Shown one piece after another: positions 47,574 through 59,397 of a DNA stretch of 64,000 bases. Made by a program: the position numbers and the translations under genes. The DNA is taken from assembly GCF_051020765.1 (NCBI RefSeq), contig NW_027469102.1:186001-250000 (forward strand), written 5' to 3'. How positions within the stretch are numbered: the stretch's first letter is position 1; the number at the start of each line of letters is the position of its first letter. This DNA is from Lasioglossum baleicum. Lineage: Eukaryota; Arthropoda; Insecta; Hymenoptera; Halictidae. The notes beneath the pieces are model-generated. The model had not been told where the DNA came from, made no database searches, and saw only the letters and a program-made list of their open reading frames with translations.

Positions 47574-50500
47574 ATCCTCTCGCACGTGTTTTTGCTCGAC
47601 TAGCCTGCGGGATGCATCCTCTCGCACGTGTTTTTGCTCGACTAGCCTGCGGGATGCATCCTCTCGCACGTGTATTTGCTCGACTAGCCTGCGGGATGCA
47701 TCCTCTCGCACGTGTTTGTGCTCGACTAGCCTGCGGGATGCATCCTCTCGCACGAGTTTTTGCTTGACTAGCCATGCGCATCCCAAAAAACCTGCGCATG
47801 CGCATCCCACAAAACCTCGCACGTGTTTTTACTCGACTAGCCTTTGGGATGCATCCTCTCGCACGTGTTTTTACTCGAGTAGCCTGCGGGATGCATCCTC
47901 TCGCACGTGTTTTTACTCGACTAGCCTGCGGGATGCATCCTCTCGCACGTGTTTTTGCTCGACTAGCCATGCGCATCCCAAAAAACCTGCGCATGCGCAT
48001 CCCACAAAACTTCGCACGTGTTTTTACTCGACTAGCCTGCGGGATGCATCCTCTCGCACGTGTTTTTACTCGACTAGCCTGTTGGATGCATCCTCTCGCA
48101 CGTGTTTTTGCTCGACTAGCCTGCGGGATGCATCCTCTCGCACGTGTTTTTGCTCGACTAGCCTGCGGGATGCATCCTCTCGCACGTGTTTTTGCTCGAC
48201 TAGCCTGCGGGACGCATCCTCTCGCACGTGTTTTTACTCGACTAGCCTGCGGGATGCATCCTCTCGCACGTGTTTTTACTCGACTAGCCTGCGGGATGCA
48301 TCCTCTCGCACGTGTTTTTGCTCGACTAGCCTGCGGGATGCATCCTCTCGCACGTGTTTTTGCTCGACTAGCCATGCGCATCCCAAAAAACCTGTGCATG
48401 CGCATCCCAAAAAACCTGCGCATGCGCATCCCACAAAACCTGCGCATGCGCATCCCACAAAACTTCGCACGTGTTTTTACTCGACTAGCCTGCGGGATGC
48501 ATCCTCTCGCACGTGTTTTTACTCGACTAGTCTGCGGGATGCATCCTCTCGCACGTGTTTTTGCTCGACTAGCCATGCGCATCCCAAAAAACCTGCGCAT
48601 GCGCATCCCACAAAACTTCGCACGTGTTTTTACTCGACTAGCCTGCGGGATGCATCCTCTCGCACGTGTTTTTGCTCGACTAGCCTGCAGGATTCATCCT
48701 CTCGCACGTGTTTTTACTCGACTAGCCTGCGGGATGAATCCTCTCGCACGTGTTTTTGCTCGACTAGCCTGCGGGATGCATCCTCTCGCACGTGTTTTTG
48801 CTCGACTAGCCTGCGGGACGCATCCTCTCGCACGTGTTTTTACTCGACTAGCCTGCGGGATGCATCCTCTCGCACGTGTTTTTACTCGACTAGCCTGCGG
48901 GATGCATCCTCTCGCACGTGTTTTTGCTCGACTAGCCTGCGGGATGCATCCTCTCGCACGTGTTTTTGCTCGACTAGCCATGCGCATCCCAAAAAACCTG
49001 TGCATGCGCATCCCAAAAAACCTGCGCATGCGCATCCCACAAAACCTGCGCATGCGCATCCCACAAAACTTCGCACGTGTTTTTACTCGACTAGCCTGCG
49101 GGATGCATCCTCTCGCACGTGTTTTTACTCGACTAGTCTGCGGGATGCATCCTCTCGCACGTGTTTTTGCTCGACTAGCCTGCGGGATGCATCCTCTCGC
49201 ACGTGTTTTTACTCGACTAGTCTGCGGGATGCATCCTCTCGCACGTGTTTTTGCTCGACTAGCCTGCGGGATGCATCCTCTCGCACGTGTTTTTGCTCGA
49301 CTAGCCTGCGGGATGCATCCTCTCGCACGTGTATTTGCTCGACTAGCCTGCGGGATGCATCCTCTCGCACGTGTTTGTGCTCGACTAGCCTGCGGGATGC
49401 ATCCTCTCGCACGAGTTTTTGCTTGACTAGCCATGCGCATCCCAAAAAACCTGCGCATGCGCATCCCACAAAACCTCGCACGTGTTTTTACTCGACTAGC
49501 CTTTGGGATGCATCCTCTCGCACGTGTTTTTACTCGAGTAGCCTGCGGGATGCATCCTCTCGCACGTGTTTTTACTCGACTAGCCTGCGGGATGCATCCT
49601 CTCGCACGTGTTTTTGCTCGACTAGCCATGCGCATCCCAAAAAACCTGCGCATGCGCATCCCACAAAACTTCGCACGTGTTTTTACTCGACTAGCCTGCG
49701 GGATGCATCCTCTCGCACGTGTTTTTGCTCGACTAGCCTGCGGGATGCATCCTCTCGCACGTGTATTTGCTCGACTAGCCTGCGGGATGCATCCTCTCGC
49801 ACGTGTTTGTGCTCGACTAGCCTGCGGGATGCATCCTCTCGCACGAGTTTTTGCTTGACTAGCCATGCGCATCCCAAAAAACCTGCGCATGCGCATCCCA
49901 CAAAACCTCGCACGTGTTTTTACTCGACTAGCCTTTGGGATGCATCCTCTCGCACGTGTTTTTACTCGAGTAGCCTGCGGGATGCATCCTCTCGCACGTG
50001 TTTTTACTCGACTAGCCTGCGGGATGCATCCTCTCGCACGTGTTTTTGCTCGACTAGCCATGCGCATCCCAAAAAACCTGCGCATGCGCATCCCACAAAA
50101 CTTCGCACGTGTTTTTACTCGACTAGCCTGCGGGATGCATCCTCTCGCACGTGTTTTTACTCGACTAGCCTGTTGGATGCATCCTCTCGCACGTGTTTTT
50201 GCTCGACTAGCCTGCGGGATGCATCCTCTCGCACGTGTTTTTGCTCGACTAGCCTGCGGGATGCATCCTCTCGCACGTGTTTTTGCTCGACTAGCCTGCG
50301 GGACGCATCCTCTCGCACGTGTTTTTACTCGACTAGCCTGCGGGATGCATCCTCTCGCACGTGTTTTTACTCGACTAGCCTGCGGGATGCATCCTCTCGC
50401 ACGTGTTTTTGCTCGACTAGCCTGCGGGATGCATCCTCTCGCACGTGTTTTTGCTCGACTAGCCTGCGGGATGCATCCTCTCGCACGTGTTTTTGCTCGA

Positions 50501-53500
50501 CTAGCCATGCGCATCCCAAAAAACCTGCGCATGCGCATCCCACAAAACTTCGCACGTGTTTTTACTCGACTAGCCTGCGGGATGCATCCTCTCGCACGTG
50601 TTTTTACTCGACTAGCCTGTTGGATGCATCCTCTCGCACGTGTTTTTGCTCGACTAGCCTGCGGGATGCATCCTCTCGCACGTGTTTTTACTCGACTAGC
50701 CTGCGGGATTCATCCTCTCGCACGTGCCTTTACTCGACTAGCCTGCGGGATGCATCCTCTCGCACGTGTTTTTGCTCGACTAGCCTGCAGGATTCATCCT
50801 CTCGCACGTGTTTTTACTCGACTAGCCTGCGGGATGAATCCTCTCGCACGTGTTTTTGCTCGACTAGCCTGCGGGATGCATCCTCTCGCACGTGTTTTTG
50901 CTCGACTAGCCTGCGGGACGCATCCTCTCGCACGTGTTTTTACTCGACTAGCCTGCGGGATGCATCCTCTCGCACGTGTTTTTACTCGACTAGCCTGCGG
51001 GATGCATCCTCTCGCACGTGTTTTTGCTCGACTAGCCTGCGGGATGCATCCTCTCGCACGTGTTTTTGCTCGACTAGCCTGCGGGATGCATCCTCTCGCA
51101 AGTGTATTTGCTCGACTAGCCTGCGGGATGCATCCTCTCGCACGTGTTTGTGCTCGACTAGCCTGCGGGATGCATCCTCTCGCACGTGTTTTTACTTGAC
51201 TAGCCTGCGGGATGCATCCTCTCGCACGTGTTTTTGCTCGACTAGCCTGCGGGATGCATCCTCTCGCACGTGTTTTTGCTCGACTAGCCTGCGGGATGCA
51301 TCCTCTCGCACATGTTTTTACTCGACTAGCCTGCGGGATGCATCCTTTCGCACGTGTTTTTGCTCGACTAGCCTGCGGGATGCATCCTCTCGCACGTGTT
51401 TTTACTCGACAAGCCTGCGGGATGCATCCTCTCGCACGTGTTTTTGCTCGACTAGCCTGCGGGATGCATCCTCTCGCACGTGTTTTTACTCGACTAGCCT
51501 GCGGGATTCATCTCGCACGTGCTTTTACTCGACTAGCCTGCGGGATGCATCCTCTCGCACGTGTTTTTGCTCGACTAGCCTGCAGGATTCATCCTCTCGC
51601 ACGTGTTTTTACTCGACTAGCCTGCGGGACGCATCCTCTCGCACGTGTTTTTACTCGACTAGTCTGCGGGATGCATCCTCTCGCACGTGTTTTTGCTCGA
51701 CTAGCCTGCGGGATGCATCCTCTCGCACGTGTTTTTGCTCGACTAGCCAGCGGGATGCATCCTCTCGCACGTGTTTTTACTCGACTAGCCATGCGCATCC
51801 CAAAAAACCTGCGCATGCGCATCCCACAAAACTTCGAACGTGTTTTTACTCGACTAGCCTGCGGGATGCATCCTCTCGCACGTGTTTTTGCTCGACTAGC
51901 CTGCGGGATGCATCCTCTCGCACGTGTTTTTACTCGACTAGCCTGCGGGATGCATCCTCTCGCACGTGTTTTTGCTCGACTAGCCTGCGGGATGCATCCT
52001 CTCGCACGTGTTTTTACTCGACTAGCCTGCGGGATTCATCCTCTCGCACGTGCTTTTACTCGACTAGCCTGCGGGATGCATCCTCTCGCACGTGTTTTTG
52101 CTCGACTAGCCTGCAGGATTCATCCTCTCGCACGTGTTTTTACTCGACTAGCCTGCGGGATGAATCCTCTCGCACGTGTTTTTGCTCGACTAGCCTGCGG
52201 GATGCATCCTCTCGCACGTGTTTTTACTCGACTAGCCTGCGGGATGCATCCTCTCGCACGTGTTTTTACTCGACTAGCCTGCGGGATGCATCCTCTCGCA
52301 CGTGTTTTTACTCGACTAGCCTGCGGGATGCATCCTCTCGCACGTGTTTTTACTCGACTAGCCTGCGGGAAGCATCCTCTCGCACGTGTTTTTACTCGAC
52401 TAGACTGCGGGATGCATCCTCTCGCACGTGTTTTTGCTCGACTAGCCTGCGGGATGCATCCTCTCGCACGTGTTTTTGCTCGACTAGCCTGCGGGATGCA
52501 TCATCTCGCACGTGTATTTGCTCGACTAGCCTGCGGGATGCATCCTCTCGCACGTGTTTGTGCTCGACTAGACTGCGGGATGCATCCTCTCGCACGTGTT
52601 TTTACTTGACTAGCCTGCGGGATGCATCCTCTCGCACGTGTTTTTGCTCGACTAGCCTGCGGGATGCATCCTCTCGCACGTGTTTTTGCTCGACTAGCCT
52701 GCGGGATGCATCCTCTCGCACGTGTTTTTACTCGACTAGCCATGCGCATCCCAAAAAACCTGCGCATGCGCATCCCAAAAAACCTGCGCATGCGCATCCC
52801 ACAAAACTTCGCACGTGTTTTTACTCGACTACCCTGCGGGATGCATCCTCTCGCACGTGTTTTTACTCGACTAGCCTGCGGGATGCATCCTCTCGCACGT
52901 GTTTTTGCTCGACTAGCCTGCGGGATGCATCCTCTCGCACGTGTTTTTGCTCGACTAGCCTGCGGGATGCATCCTCTCGCACGTGTATTTGCTCGACTAG
53001 CCTGCGGGATGCATCCTCTCGCACGTGTTTGTGCTCGACTAGCCTGCGGGATGCATCCTCTCGCACGTGTTTTTACTTGACTAGCCTGCGGGATGCATCC
53101 TCTCGCACGTGTTTTTGCTCGACTAGCCTGCGGGATGCATCCTCTCGCACGTGTTTTTGCTCGACTAGCCTGCGGGATGCATCCTCTCGCACGTGTTTTT
53201 ACTCGACTAGCCTGCGGGATGCATCCTCTCGCACGTGTTTTTGCTCGACTAGCCTGCGGGATGCATCCTCTCGCACGTGTTTTTGCTCGACTAGCCATGC
53301 GCATCCCAAAAAACCTGCGCATGCGCATCCCACAAAACTTCGCACGTGTTTTTACTCGACTAGCCTGCGGGATGCATCCTCTCGCACGTGTTTTTACTCG
53401 ACTAGCCTGTTGGATGCATCCTCTCGCACGTGTTTTTGCTCGACTAGCCTGCGGGATGCATCCTCTCGCACGTGTTTTTACTCGACTAGCCTGCGGGATT

Positions 53501-53776
53501 CATCCTCTCGCACGTGCTTTTACTCGACTAGCCTGCGGGATGCATCCTCTCGCACGTGTTTTTGCTCGACTAGCCTGCAGGATTCATCCTCTCGCACGTG
53601 TTTTTACTCGACTAGCCTGCGGGATGAATCCTCTCGCACGTGTTTTTGCTCGACTAGCCTGCGGGATGCATCCTCTCGCACGTGTTTTTGCTCGACTAGC
53701 CTGCGGGACGCATCCTCTCGCACGTGTTTTTACTCGACTAGCCTGCGGGATGCATCCTCTCGCACGTGTTTTTACT
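47574..53776. repeat. Minisatellite array, segment 3 (6.2 kb)
   Basis: Same 42-bp and 24-bp units as segments 1 and 2, with several higher-order repeats. For example, the block containing CACGAGTTTTTGCTTGAC recurs near 47752, 49413 and 49845. One plus-strand frame is open for 2025 codons (repeating 14-aa RTCFCSTSLRDASS and 8-aa HAHPKKPA), and the other frames are interrupted only at a few variants. This follows from unit lengths divisible by three and recent homogenisation. Each 42-bp unit holds CACGTG and the palindrome GGATGCATCC. Ends at the 5' edge of the non-LTR element. Confidence 0.95.
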
Positions 53777-54099
53777 TCTATGTGAGTGGATAGTAAAGTG
53801 GAGATTTTGATAAAGTGAAAGGAAGAAAAAGTTAAGAAAGAGGCTCCGTGGCTGGAGGGAGCGTAGAAGAGTAGGTGGAGATAAGAAAGACAAAGAAGAA
53901 GGTGAAAAAGGAGTGGAGAGTGAAAAGAAGAAGAAAGTGAGGTTAGAAGCACAGTGAGTGAGAAGGCGAGGAAAACAAAAGACAAGAGGTAACAGAAGCA
54001 GTGGAAAGAGCGCCATCGTACAGGAAAAGAAGGTAGCTAGAAGGCAGGTAAAGCAGGTAAAGAAGAGAAAGAAGGCAGACGAGCAGATAAGGAAACGAA
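53777..54099 (+). other. Non-LTR element 5' UTR
   Basis: Purine-rich leader of about 320 bp between the minisatellite and ORF1. A Lys/Arg-rich frame at 53958-54227 overlaps ORF1 in another phase and is taken as a composition artefact. No promoter motif was recognised. Confidence 0.6.
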
Positions 54100-55158
54100 A
54101 TGGACAAAAAGTTAAGCGAGGAAGAGCGAAGGGAAGCGTCAAGAAAATTAATGAAAATAAGAGAGAAGGAAAGGACAAGAAGCAACAGCCTATCGAATGC
54201 AGAAGGCTTAGGAAAGTGGTTAGATAAGAAGAGAAAAGAGAGAGAGAATGATGGAAAGGAAGATAAAGAAAAAGATCCGTTCAGAAAGAGCAGAAAGACA
54301 GGTAGATCGCCGGAGAAAGCGAAGGGAGAGGCCGGCAAAGAAAGGATAGAACTGCAAGGCGACATTACGGAGGTAATAAGGGAGGAAATAAAGGGGGCAC
54401 TGAAAGGAACGATAAATATGATAAATGAAATGTGTGAAGATTGGAAAGAGATGAAGGGAATGATGAGGGAAATGAAAGAATTGAAAGAAGAGTGGCAGAA
54501 AGAAAGAGAGAGAGACAAAAAAACATGGAGAGAGATAGAAGAGAGAGTAAAAAAGATAGAGCTGGAAGGGAAGTTGGAAGACAGAATAGATAAAAGACTA
54601 GAGGAGTTAGAAAAGAAGAAAAGCAGGGTACAAGTAGAAAGTGGAAACGTAGAAATGGAAAGAAGACTGAAAGAAGTAGAGATAAAATGGGAAAAAAAAG
54701 ATAGGGAGATAAGGAGAAGGAACATAATCATAAAAGGTATAGAGATAAAAGATGGAGGAGATGGACAGGAAGAAGTGAAGAAGCTATTAAAAGTGATAGG
54801 TGAAAAGTTTGATGTAGAAGAAGTAAATAAAGGAGGCAGAAAGGGTGGAGGTAAAGGAAATTGGGCAGTAGTGAAACTCGCGACAGAAGAGCAAAAAAGA
54901 AGAGTAATGACAGAAAAGAAGAGGTTAGCAGGAAGAAAAGAACGGATAGAAGATGACCTTACTTTCGAAGAGAGGAGCGCACAATGGAGAATAAAAAAGA
55001 TATTGGAGAAGGAAAGAGGAAAAGGGAAAATGGTTAAGATGGGATACATGAAACTATGGATAGATGGAATCATGTGGAAATGGGATGAGAGGGAGAAAAT
55101 ACTGAAAAACGTGGAGGGAAACGAATGGAGAGAAGAAGTGAGGGAGGGAGAGAAGTAA
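54100..55158 (+). CDS. LINE ORF1 RNA-binding protein, 352 aa
   Basis: Highly charged. A Lys/Glu-rich N-terminus (1-80), a coiled coil about 105-205, then an RRM-like segment starting RRNIIIKGIEIKDGG (206-220) and a C-terminal domain about 285-335 (LTFEERSAQWRIKKIL). This order matches L1-type ORF1 chaperone proteins, which trimerise through the coiled coil and coat the element RNA. No zinc knuckles. ORF2 starts 34 nt before its end, in another frame, suggesting translational coupling or reinitiation. Confidence 0.8.
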   Translation: MDKKLSEEERREASRKLMKIREKERTRSNSLSNAEGLGKWLDKKRKERENDGKEDKEKDPFRKSRKTGRSPEKAKGEAGKERIELQGDITEVIREEIKGALKGTINMINEMCEDWKEMKGMMREMKELKEEWQKERERDKKTWREIEERVKKIELEGKLEDRIDKRLEELEKKKSRVQVESGNVEMERRLKEVEIKWEKKDREIRRRNIIIKGIEIKDGGDGQEEVKKLLKVIGEKFDVEEVNKGGRKGGGKGNWAVVKLATEEQKRRVMTEKKRLAGRKERIEDDLTFEERSAQWRIKKILEKERGKGKMVKMGYMKLWIDGIMWKWDEREKILKNVEGNEWREEVREGEK

Positions 55159-58100
55159 TAGAAGGGGGGATTGGGGAGAGAGAAACGCCAGAAGAGAAGA
55201 AGACAAAAGAAGAAGAAAGAAGGAAGCCAAAAATTGGATTCTGGAATGTGGCAGGAATGCTAGGGAAGGACGATGGATTTTGGAAAGACCTAGAGCAATG
55301 GGACGCAATGGTGCTAGTGGAGACGTGGGTGGAAGAAAAAATGTGGGAAAAAATCAAAAGAAGATTACCAAGAGGATACACTTGGAAAAAACAATGGGCA
55401 GTCAGAGACAAAAAAGCAGGAAGAGCCAGCGGAGGAATGATATTAGGAGCAAGAAAAGAAATTATGTGCAAGAAGAAGGAAAGTGGAGAAACAACAGAAA
55501 TAGAGGGGATAATAGGAGGAGAAGTAATGATTGAAGAGGAAGAGTGGAAGATAATAGGAGTGTACGTAAATAAAGACATTGACAAAAAAATGATAGCTCT
55601 GAGAGAATGGTGGGATAAAGGGAGAGAGGATAAAATAATAGTTGGAGGCGACTTTAACGCAAGAACAGGAGTAGAAGGGGGGAAAGTAAGACAGGAGGAA
55701 GAAGGAGAAGAAAGTAGGGAATCAAGAGACAAGAATGTTAACAGTGATGGGAGAAAACTGATAAGAACGCTAGGAGAGATGGGGTTAGAAATAATGAACG
55801 GGGGGATAGAAGGGGATGAAAGAGGAGAGTATACATTCGTAGGGCAGAGGGGAAGAACGGTAATAGATTATGTGATAGGAGACGAAAGAACGAGGGAAGG
55901 TATAGAAAGAATGGTGATAGAAGAAAGGGTAGATTCAGACCACCTGCCAATAGTAATAACAATGAAGGAAGGAAGAAAAGGAGCGGACGGAGAAGAAAGA
56001 AAAAAGCAAAAGAACGGCGTACCAAAAGTAGAATGGAAGAGGGAAGTAAAAGAAAAATTTAGAAATAGATCAGAGGGAATAGAAGTAACAGGGGAAAGTA
56101 TAGGGGAAAGACTAAAGGAGTTGGAAAGGAAGTGCAACGAAATTAAGAAAGAGATAAGAAGCGAAGAGGGCAAGAAAGAGAAGAAAAGGAAAGGTTGGTG
56201 GGACAATGAGTGCATAGAGAGAAAGAAAGAATTAAGAAAGGTACTAAGGTCATGGAAAAGAGAGGAAGAAGAAGGGGAAGTATATAGAAGGACGAAGAGA
56301 GAGTACAAGAATCTATGCGAAGAGAAAAAGGAGCAAGAAAGAGAGAAGATATTGCAGGAAGCAGGGAAAGCGAACACAGAAGGAAGAGTATGGGATTTTC
56401 TAAGGAAAGTGAGAGGAGGGAAGGGAAAAGGCACAGAGAGCGAAATAGAAAAAGAAGAATGGAAGGATTACTTTATGGGATTGCTAGGTGGGGTTGAAAC
56501 AAAAGTGGTAGAAGGTGGCAAAAGGAAGAAGAGAGAAGAGGGTGAAGAAGAGATAAAAATGGAGGAGTTAGAGAGAGTAATCAGAAAATTAAAAGGAGGA
56601 AAAGCAGCAGGAGAAGATGGGATAGAAAACGAGATATGGAAATATGGAGGAGAGAGTGTGAAGAAAGAAGCTTGGAAAATATGCAATGAGATATGGAACG
56701 GAGGAGGATGGCCAGAGGAATGGAAAACGGGGATAATAATTCCTATAAAGAAGAAAGGAGATGGAAAGAAAGTGGACTGTTACAGAGGGGTGATGTTGTT
56801 AAACACGCTGTACAAGATCTACACGGTGATATTAGAGGAGAGACTGGAAAAAGAGGTAGAAATGAAAGAAATGGTGCCGGAGAATCAGACGGGATTCAGG
56901 AAAGAGAAGGGGACAGTAGACAATATATATGTTTTAAATTACGTGATAAACAGGGAGCACGCAAAAAAGAAAGGAAAAATGATAGGATGCTTTATAGATT
57001 TAACGGCAGCGTTCGACAGCGTGAACAGAGGAAAACTATGGGAAGCATTAGAGGAAAGAGGAGTCAGCGAAGGACTAAGGGAAAGAATAAAGGAAGTGTA
57101 TAGAGAAACGACAGCCAGAGTAAGAGTAGGAGGAGAAACAGGAGAGAAGTTCTGGGTAGGAAGAGGAGTAAGGCAAGGATGCCCGCTAAGTGCGAAGCTA
57201 TTTATTCTGTTCATGGCGGACCTAGAAGAGAGGATGAAGAAGAGAGGCAAAGGGGGGGTGGAGATAAGAGGAAAAAAGATATACACGCTGCAGTATGCAG
57301 ATGACATGGTGCTACTAGCAAAGGATGAGAGCGGAATGAAACTAATGATTGAAGAATTTAGAAGCTATATAAGAGAGAAAGGGCTGGAAGTAAATAGAGA
57401 AAAGACGAAAGTGGTGAGATTCGAGAGAAGAAAGCAGGAAAAAAAGACGTGGAGATGGGGAGACGGAGAAGTGGAAGAGGTAGAGGAAATAAAATATCTA
57501 GGCTACATATTTAAGAAGAACGGAGGACAGGAAAGACAAATAGATGAAAGAACGAAAAAGGGAGGGGGAGTAATGCGGACTGTGTGGGGAATAGGAAAGA
57601 GATACTTCAAAGACAATTTCAAGAGAAGGATGTGGTTCTTCGATGCATTGATATGGCCAGTAATAGCATATGGAGTAGAAATATGGGGATGGGAGGAATG
57701 GAAGAGAGTTGAGGCTATGCAAGAAAGATATGCTAGATGGGTGCTAGGAGTAGAATGGGTGACGCCAGGATACATGGTGAGAGAAGAAACAAAAAGAGAG
57801 AAATTGAGAGCGAGGGGGGCAGGGAGAGCATGGAAATTCGAAGAGAGACTGAGAGAAGGGAGAGGAAGTGAATGGGCAAGACAATGTCTGAAAGAGATGG
57901 AAGAGAGAAGCAGAAAGGGAATGAAACTGTCCAAATGGGAAGAAGGAAGAAAGAAATACATAGATGAGAGAGGGAATAGAAAAATGCTAGATAAAGAAGA
58001 TAAAGTTAGGAGGGAGGAGGAATGGGAAAGGATAGTAAGAAGAGAGAAGAGGATAGAGGAAGAGGAGAACTGGAAAAGTGTGAGAGAATCAAGATACAAT

Positions 58101-58439
58101 ATATGGTACAAAGAAATAGGAGTGAAGGACACGCCAGAATATCTAGAGAAAGGAAATAAGGAAGAGAAATGGAGAAGAATCGCCAGATACAGATTAGGAA
58201 ATGAAATGAGAGGGGGAAAGTACTGGGAGGAAGAAGAGGAAAGATGCTGCAGAAGATGCGGTTTCGAAGAGGAGACTTGGGGGCACGTGCTGGAGAGATG
58301 TAGAAGAGAAGAGAGCAAAGATGCAGGGTTACAAGAAAAAGTGAAGGAAATATTAGCAGAGGACGGAAGGGGAGAAGAGTGGATGAAGAGATTGGATAAG
58401 GAGAGAAGAGAAATCCAGGAAGGAAGAAGTGAAGAATAA
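55125..58439 (+). CDS. LINE ORF2: APE endonuclease, reverse transcriptase, C-terminal zinc knuckle, 1104 aa
   Basis: Endonuclease motifs: FWNVAG (N41), LVETW (E66), GGDFNART (D176, N178), VIDYV and DSDHLP (D272, H273). RT motifs: GKAAGEDGI, FIDLTAAFD (D625), RQGCPLS, and YADD at 724-727. C-terminus CCRRCGF...H...C with C1042, C1045, H1054 and C1059, the CCHC knuckle usual in R1/Jockey-like elements. All catalytic residues are present and the frame is intact, so it may be competent. Start at 55125 is the first ATG after the overlap with ORF1. Exact clade not assigned. Confidence 0.92.
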   Translation: MERRSEGGREVIEGGIGERETPEEKKTKEEERRKPKIGFWNVAGMLGKDDGFWKDLEQWDAMVLVETWVEEKMWEKIKRRLPRGYTWKKQWAVRDKKAGRASGGMILGARKEIMCKKKESGETTEIEGIIGGEVMIEEEEWKIIGVYVNKDIDKKMIALREWWDKGREDKIIVGGDFNARTGVEGGKVRQEEEGEESRESRDKNVNSDGRKLIRTLGEMGLEIMNGGIEGDERGEYTFVGQRGRTVIDYVIGDERTREGIERMVIEERVDSDHLPIVITMKEGRKGADGEERKKQKNGVPKVEWKREVKEKFRNRSEGIEVTGESIGERLKELERKCNEIKKEIRSEEGKKEKKRKGWWDNECIERKKELRKVLRSWKREEEEGEVYRRTKREYKNLCEEKKEQEREKILQEAGKANTEGRVWDFLRKVRGGKGKGTESEIEKEEWKDYFMGLLGGVETKVVEGGKRKKREEGEEEIKMEELERVIRKLKGGKAAGEDGIENEIWKYGGESVKKEAWKICNEIWNGGGWPEEWKTGIIIPIKKKGDGKKVDCYRGVMLLNTLYKIYTVILEERLEKEVEMKEMVPENQTGFRKEKGTVDNIYVLNYVINREHAKKKGKMIGCFIDLTAAFDSVNRGKLWEALEERGVSEGLRERIKEVYRETTARVRVGGETGEKFWVGRGVRQGCPLSAKLFILFMADLEERMKKRGKGGVEIRGKKIYTLQYADDMVLLAKDESGMKLMIEEFRSYIREKGLEVNREKTKVVRFERRKQEKKTWRWGDGEVEEVEEIKYLGYIFKKNGGQERQIDERTKKGGGVMRTVWGIGKRYFKDNFKRRMWFFDALIWPVIAYGVEIWGWEEWKRVEAMQERYARWVLGVEWVTPGYMVREETKREKLRARGAGRAWKFEERLREGRGSEWARQCLKEMEERSRKGMKLSKWEEGRKKYIDERGNRKMLDKEDKVRREEEWERIVRREKRIEEEENWKSVRESRYNIWYKEIGVKDTPEYLEKGNKEEKWRRIARYRLGNEMRGGKYWEEEEERCCRRCGFEEETWGHVLERCRREESKDAGLQEKVKEILAEDGRGEEWMKRLDKERREIQEGRSEE

Positions 58440-58663
58440 AGAGAGGAAAAGAGAAGAAAAGTACATGGACAAAAAGAAGAATGAGAAAGAGAAGAGAGAG
58501 AGAGTGAGTGAGAGAGAGAGTATGAGTGTGCGAATGAAAGAAAGGAAAGAAAAAAAAAAAAAAAAGACTGAGTATAATATAGATAAAAAGAAATGTAATT
58601 AAATTAATTGTAGAGGGATCGGGTTCTCCCTGTAACCCGAAAGGGAACAGGAATAAATACATA
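58440..58663 (+). other. Non-LTR element 3' UTR and tail
   Basis: Purine-rich sequence with a run of about 15 A near 58550-58564, then a short segment CGGGTTCTCCCTGTAACCC followed by GAAAGGGAACAGG, which can fold on itself (GGGTT/AACCC and TTCTCCCTGT/ACAGG-type pairing) and is a candidate RT recognition structure. It ends in AATAAATACATACATA. Confidence 0.65.
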
Positions 58664-59047
58664 CATATGACATATAAAATTTACATCGAAACACCTTGCA
58701 AGGGCAAGCGCTCGAAAATATTCTAAGTCCCAATTTATTTAAATAAGTAAATAGGTACGCCAATGGTTACCACTTAATTTTCGAGTCCTGCACCACTGGG
58801 AACGAAAACTGCTGACTCTAGTGCGGCGGCCATCGCGCTGTTTACGACGAAGACCGGCACAAAGAGGACACGGTCCCCTTTTGCGAAGTCAGCATTTTTC
58901 GGACGAACGTTGTTCGTCGACGAACGTTCGATTCTCCTCAGTCCTCTCCGGGGACCCGAGTGGGTCAGTCGAGTTTTCGTCAATCTTCCAAAATCCAGAT
59001 TGTTTAGACACAATCTTTCCAAATCCATACTGTTTAGACACAGTCCC
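58664..59047 (+). repeat. Inverted-repeat arm 1
   Basis: On the minus strand it carries an open frame (58774-59118) with the stretch FAKGDRVLFVPVFVVNSAMA, which arm 2 also carries on the plus strand. No known family recognised. Confidence 0.75.
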
Positions 59048-59397
59048 TTGTCACGTCCTGGCGGGGCTATAATAGCAAGAGAAGAGAATACCGCGGCCCG
59101 GCTACTCTGCTCTTCCACTGACTGACATTTAATAAAAGTGTTGGTCTTTTTATCAACAGACTAGGACCCGATGCCGGCACCTGCATGCAGTCTTACACAG
59201 ATGAATGATGCACGCGACCCTGAAACATACGCGATAATATGTTCCACTTACTTTTACGCTTCGCTTGTTTGTCGATTGACACGAGAAATGGATTCGCAAG
59301 GATGAACGGCTACGGTTGCGCTGATGGCCTTGAATTCGGTCCGTTCTGCTTGGCAGGGGTTGATCCAAATGGCTGGAAACGACCTTCAAGGATTGAC

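Larger units (their letters stand above)
53777..58663 (+). mobile_element. Non-LTR (LINE) retrotransposon, apparently full length
   Basis: 5' UTR 53777-54099, ORF1 54100-55158, ORF2 55125-58439, 3' UTR to about 58663 ending in an ATAAATACATACAT-type tail. Both ORFs are uninterrupted. The plus strand is extremely purine-rich throughout, so the minus strand shows long Ser/Phe/Leu-rich shadow frames. The 5' boundary is the abrupt end of the minisatellite. I could not find target-site duplications, because the 3' flank is the fold-back element rather than minisatellite. Confidence 0.88.

Noticed and set aside
47716..53793. A 2025-aa host protein of 14-aa repeats
   Set aside because: The array units are 42 and 24 bp, so several frames on both strands stay open at once; no start context, intron structure or non-repeat domain supports a gene. 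Kept only as a question in the findings.
53943..55073. Long Ser/Phe/Leu-rich minus-strand ORFs in the LINE
   Set aside because: A consequence of the purine-rich plus strand, whose complement rarely encodes stops.
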